DNA from: Gemmatimonadota bacterium
GTDB lineage: Bacteria; Gemmatimonadota; Gemmatimonadetes; Gemmatimonadales; Gemmatimonadaceae
Assembly (NCBI GenBank): GCA_003131365.1
Contig: PKVB01000003.1
Coordinates: 29,520-36,693 of the forward strand
Direction: 5' to 3'
DNA length: 7,174 bases
This document shows positions 5,611-7,174 of the stretch, one piece after another (within the stretch, counting starts at the first letter, position 1; every line of letters starts with the position of its first letter). The notes beneath the pieces are model-generated. The model was not told where the DNA came from. It searched no databases and saw only the letters and a program-made list of their open reading frames with translations. The position numbers were made by a program, and so were the translations under genes.

Positions 5611-6162
5611 GTGAAGAAACTACAGGTTCAAGGGCTTCATCACATTACCATTGTTGGTTCGACCAAGCAAAGTGCCGTGGAATTCTGGCAGGGATTGTTG
5701 GGAATGCCGTTCGTTCTTGAGCAACCCAATCTCGGTAAACCCGACGAAAACCACCTCTATTTTGATCCAGGCGATGGACGTTTGCTCACGGTGTTTACCA
5801 ACGAGTCCAGAGAAGATGCCGGGCGACCGGCCCCTCGAGAGGTCGGATGCGTGGAACACCTGGCGTTCAGCGTCTCGAGGGCCAATTTCGCGGGAGTTCC
5901 GGCTCGGTTACGCGAGCGTGGCATTGAGTTTCTGCAACGCGATCGGGGATTCATGGATTCGATCTATTTTCAGGATCCCAATGGACTGAAGATCGAAGTC
6001 GCCTCTTACAAGTTCGAAACCCCCGAGGGTTTTCGAGCTGTTGATGTGCTGATGAAAGCCCATCTGTTGCGGGTTGAGCGTGGCGACCATCACATCGCCG
6101 AGGAGCACCTCGCGGATGCCATCAAGTTGTTGATGCAAACTCGGGACCGTTTACCGCATTAG
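5611..6162 (+). CDS. VOC-superfamily metalloprotein (glyoxalase / extradiol ring-cleavage dioxygenase-like)
   Basis: A 183-residue cytoplasmic protein with two beta-alpha-beta-beta-beta modules. Module 1 starts LHHITIV (9-15, metal His11) and module 2 starts VEHLAFSV (81-88, metal His83). DPNGLKIEVAS (122-132) supplies the third ligand Glu129. This His-His-Glu set is that of Fe/Mn-dependent extradiol dioxygenase-like and related VOC enzymes; substrate not deducible. Possibilities are ring cleavage, lyase activity or thiol-transfer resistance. Residues about 138-183 form an extra C-terminal helical segment (VLMKAHLLRVERGDHHIAEEH). The GTG start at 5611 has GGGAG six bases upstream and leads directly into the first strand. 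GC is about 54% over 5641-6160 by hand count, clearly lower than the ALDH gene, suggesting separate origin or acquisition. No partner gene is adjacent. Confidence 0.85.
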   Translation: MKKLQVQGLHHITIVGSTKQSAVEFWQGLLGMPFVLEQPNLGKPDENHLYFDPGDGRLLTVFTNESREDAGRPAPREVGCVEHLAFSVSRANFAGVPARLRERGIEFLQRDRGFMDSIYFQDPNGLKIEVASYKFETPEGFRAVDVLMKAHLLRVERGDHHIAEEHLADAIKLLMQTRDRLPH

Positions 6163-6231
6163 ACAAACGCATGCATCGTCCAATAATTCCGGGTTCTTTC
6201 CGGGATACAGATAGTGACATCGAGCCGCAGT

Positions 6232-6265
6232 ACAGGTCGGCGAGCCGGGATGGCTCGGCTCCTGT
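6232..6265. other. Two-part inverted repeat (hairpin) downstream of the VOC gene
   Basis: ACAGG (6232-6236) pairs with CCTGT (6261-6265), and CGAGCC (6241-6246) with GGCTCG (6252-6257), separated by a small internal loop and a five-base apical loop. It lies 70 bases after the VOC stop, in the 266-bp gap before the secreted-protein gene. No T-run follows, so a factor-independent terminator is uncertain. It could block read-through or be a structured leader element. The rest of the gap shows nothing recognisable apart from a weak GAGGC/GCCTC repeat at 6335-6353. Confidence 0.4.
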
Positions 6266-6428
6266 GGCTTCGCACGCCGGGGAGCGATTCGGGGCCGCGT
6301 CCGATCAAGCCCCTCCTTGCGCGCGCAGGATTTCGAGGCCATCCTAACGCCTCTCGGTTGAGCCACGTATGGCGACTGCCTTGGGGCCCCATTTCTCGCG
6401 TATGTCCACCTCGAACTGGAGTTCGCTG

Positions 6429-7031
6429 ATGCGTTACCGTTCCGCCACGGCCAGGTCTCTGGCGTTCGTGCTCCTGGCACTTCTACTACCGATGGGCGCC
6501 GCCGTTGCGCAGGCCGGACGCCCGGCTTTGCCTCCCAACTTGACGGCGGTACGGGCAGCACTGGATAAGTACCGCGATCCCATTGTGGCAGTCCGCGACG
6601 GCTATTTCTCGACAGTCGGATGCGTAGACTATCCGGAGGGCGGCGGTGGAATGGGCTTGATGGCGTACAAGCCCGGTGGCATGGGCGTGCACTTCCTCAA
6701 CCCCGCGTTCATCGGCCCGAAGCTCGACTCGCTGAAGCCACAGGTGTTGATCTATGAGCCCGTCGGAAACCAACTGCGCCTCGTCGCGGCGGAGTGGTTC
6801 GTCCCCACCGCCGTGTCGAAGGAACCGCCGACGATCTTCGGAAAACAGCTGGAAGGCCCGATGGAGGGGCACGCCCCGGTCCTGCCGGTCGACTTGCATC
6901 ATTGGGACCTGCATGTGTGGCTCTGGAAGGACAACCCCAATGGGCTGATGCACTCGACCAATTCCACGGTCAAGTGCCCGGACGGTCCCTACACGTTCCA
7001 CGAAAAAGCGACGAAGATGGTGAAGCAATAG
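6429..7031 (+). CDS. Secreted protein of unknown function with conserved His/Trp-rich core
   Basis: A 200-residue precursor. MRYRSATARS, then hydrophobic LAFVLLALLLPMGAAVA and AQA form a Sec signal peptide with cleavage expected after about residue 29, so the protein is periplasmic, surface or extracellular. The mature part has GYFSTVGCVDYPEGGGGMG (58-76), GMGVHFLNPAFI (84-95), VLIYEPVG (106-113), LRLVAAEWFV (116-125), FGKQLEGPMEGHAP (137-150) and HHWDLHVWLWKDNPNG (157-172). I recognise this set (NP..LD..P..L.YEP, LRL...E.FV, LHVWLW..NP.G) as recurring in uncharacterised secreted bacterial proteins, but no function is known to me. The clustered His, Glu and Asp could bind a metal. The only two Cys of the mature chain, 65 and 183, may form a disulfide. 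The ATG at 6429 has GGAG at seven bases and gives a standard signal peptide; the upstream in-frame ATGs at 6369 and 6402 lack both. Confidence 0.75.
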   Translation: MRYRSATARSLAFVLLALLLPMGAAVAQAGRPALPPNLTAVRAALDKYRDPIVAVRDGYFSTVGCVDYPEGGGGMGLMAYKPGGMGVHFLNPAFIGPKLDSLKPQVLIYEPVGNQLRLVAAEWFVPTAVSKEPPTIFGKQLEGPMEGHAPVLPVDLHHWDLHVWLWKDNPNGLMHSTNSTVKCPDGPYTFHEKATKMVKQ

Positions 7032-7046
7032 CGAATCGCACCGAGA

Positions 7047-7074
7047 TGGCCGCGGTGAGGGCTCGCCGCGGCCA
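7047..7074. terminator. Strong GC hairpin after the secreted-protein gene (possible terminator)
   Basis: TGGCCGCGG (7047-7055) and CCGCGGCCA (7066-7074) form a perfect 9-bp stem with a 10-base loop, 16 bases after the stop codon. A stem this strong right after a gene suggests a terminator or mRNA-end stabiliser. The next bases (ACCGCAGC) are not T-rich, so the intrinsic-terminator call is tentative. Confidence 0.45.
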
Positions 7075-7075
7075 A

Positions 7076-7106
7076 CCGCAGCAAGCGCGATTTAGGCCGC
7101 CGGTCA
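7076..7106 (+). repeat. GCAGCAAGC repeat, copy 4 (downstream of the secreted-protein gene)
   Basis: CCGCAGCAAGCGCGA at 7076-7090 is identical to copy 3, and the next 16 bases match it at 11 positions. It directly follows the strong hairpin at 7047-7074. The last 68 bases of the window hold no gene; a perfect 12-bp palindrome GCGGGCGCCCGC lies at 7133-7144. Confidence 0.6.
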
Positions 7107-7174
7107 GTTCCGCGGACGGCGAAGTGCCTTGCGCGGGCGCCCGCCCTTCAGCCCATTGAGTCTCGAGGCCTGCA

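Noticed and set aside
6151..6561. 136-codon - strand frame over the VOC/secreted-protein gap
   Set aside because: No family resemblance, Arg/Pro-rich shadow composition, and it runs across the signal-peptide coding region.
5200..7106. Idea that the repeats are integron attC sites
   Set aside because: No GTTRRRY/RYYYAAC core pair with attC-like spacing surrounds the copies, and no integrase gene is present. A weak CCTAAC...GTTGAGC pair at 6344-6364 is far too short.
1..7174. CRISPR array, tRNA, rRNA, insertion sequence or phage genes
   Set aside because: No regularly spaced repeats, no cloverleaf-type sequence and no transposase, integrase or phage motifs were seen on either strand.

Overview
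The window reads as a stretch of chromosome from a high-GC, free-living, probably Gram-negative bacterium. A Gemmatimonadota-like soil organism is my best guess. The guess rests on GC content, on the style of the type IV pilin (basic 7-residue leader, DKAKLAAVLSD and EEAYYADNGGYATF segments, C-terminal Cys pair) and on sugar-transfer-type ATP-grasp paralogs. The sequence alone does not settle the taxonomy. No rRNA, tRNA, CRISPR array, integrase or transposase is visible.

Left part (1-2047): the 3' end of one sugar-transfer-associated ATP-grasp gene (+ strand, cut by the window edge) converges on a complete paralog on the - strand. Their 3' ends overlap antisense by 53 bp, and that overlap encodes only the non-conserved C-terminal tails of both proteins. 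Upstream of the complete ATP-grasp gene, in the same direction, is a small protein with a Cys-His-Asp papain/transglutaminase-like signature and a well-supported TTG start.

Middle (2215-4463, - strand): an aldehyde dehydrogenase of the coniferyl-aldehyde-dehydrogenase type is followed 90 bp later by a KDPG/KHG-family aldolase. The pair looks like a small catabolic operon for 2-keto-3-deoxy (sugar) acids and aldehydes. The aldolase stop overlaps the start of a 22-codon frame (ATGA), possibly the stub of a lost third gene.

Right part (4464-7174, + strand): a type IV pilin/pseudopilin gene is preceded by a near-consensus sigma-54 promoter. Next is a 476-bp region without an intact gene. It holds a repeat copy, the decayed C-terminal end of an amidohydrolase (D-aminoacylase type, - strand) and a candidate sigma-70-type promoter. 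After it come a lower-GC glyoxalase/VOC metalloprotein gene with a GTG start and a secreted protein of unknown function with a signal peptide and a His/Trp-rich core.

Across the window a short repeat (core GCAGCAAGC; longer form CGTCCGCAGCAAGCGCG) occurs four times, all on the + strand, near gene ends. Apart from the ATP-grasp/papain-like pair and the ALDH/aldolase pair, the genes look like independent units. The mix of singletons, a gene remnant and uneven GC suggests an accessory region rather than one dedicated system. I did not find a clear-cut new system. The best leads are the inverted ATP-grasp pair with its papain-like neighbour, the sigma-54-driven pilin and the repeat family.
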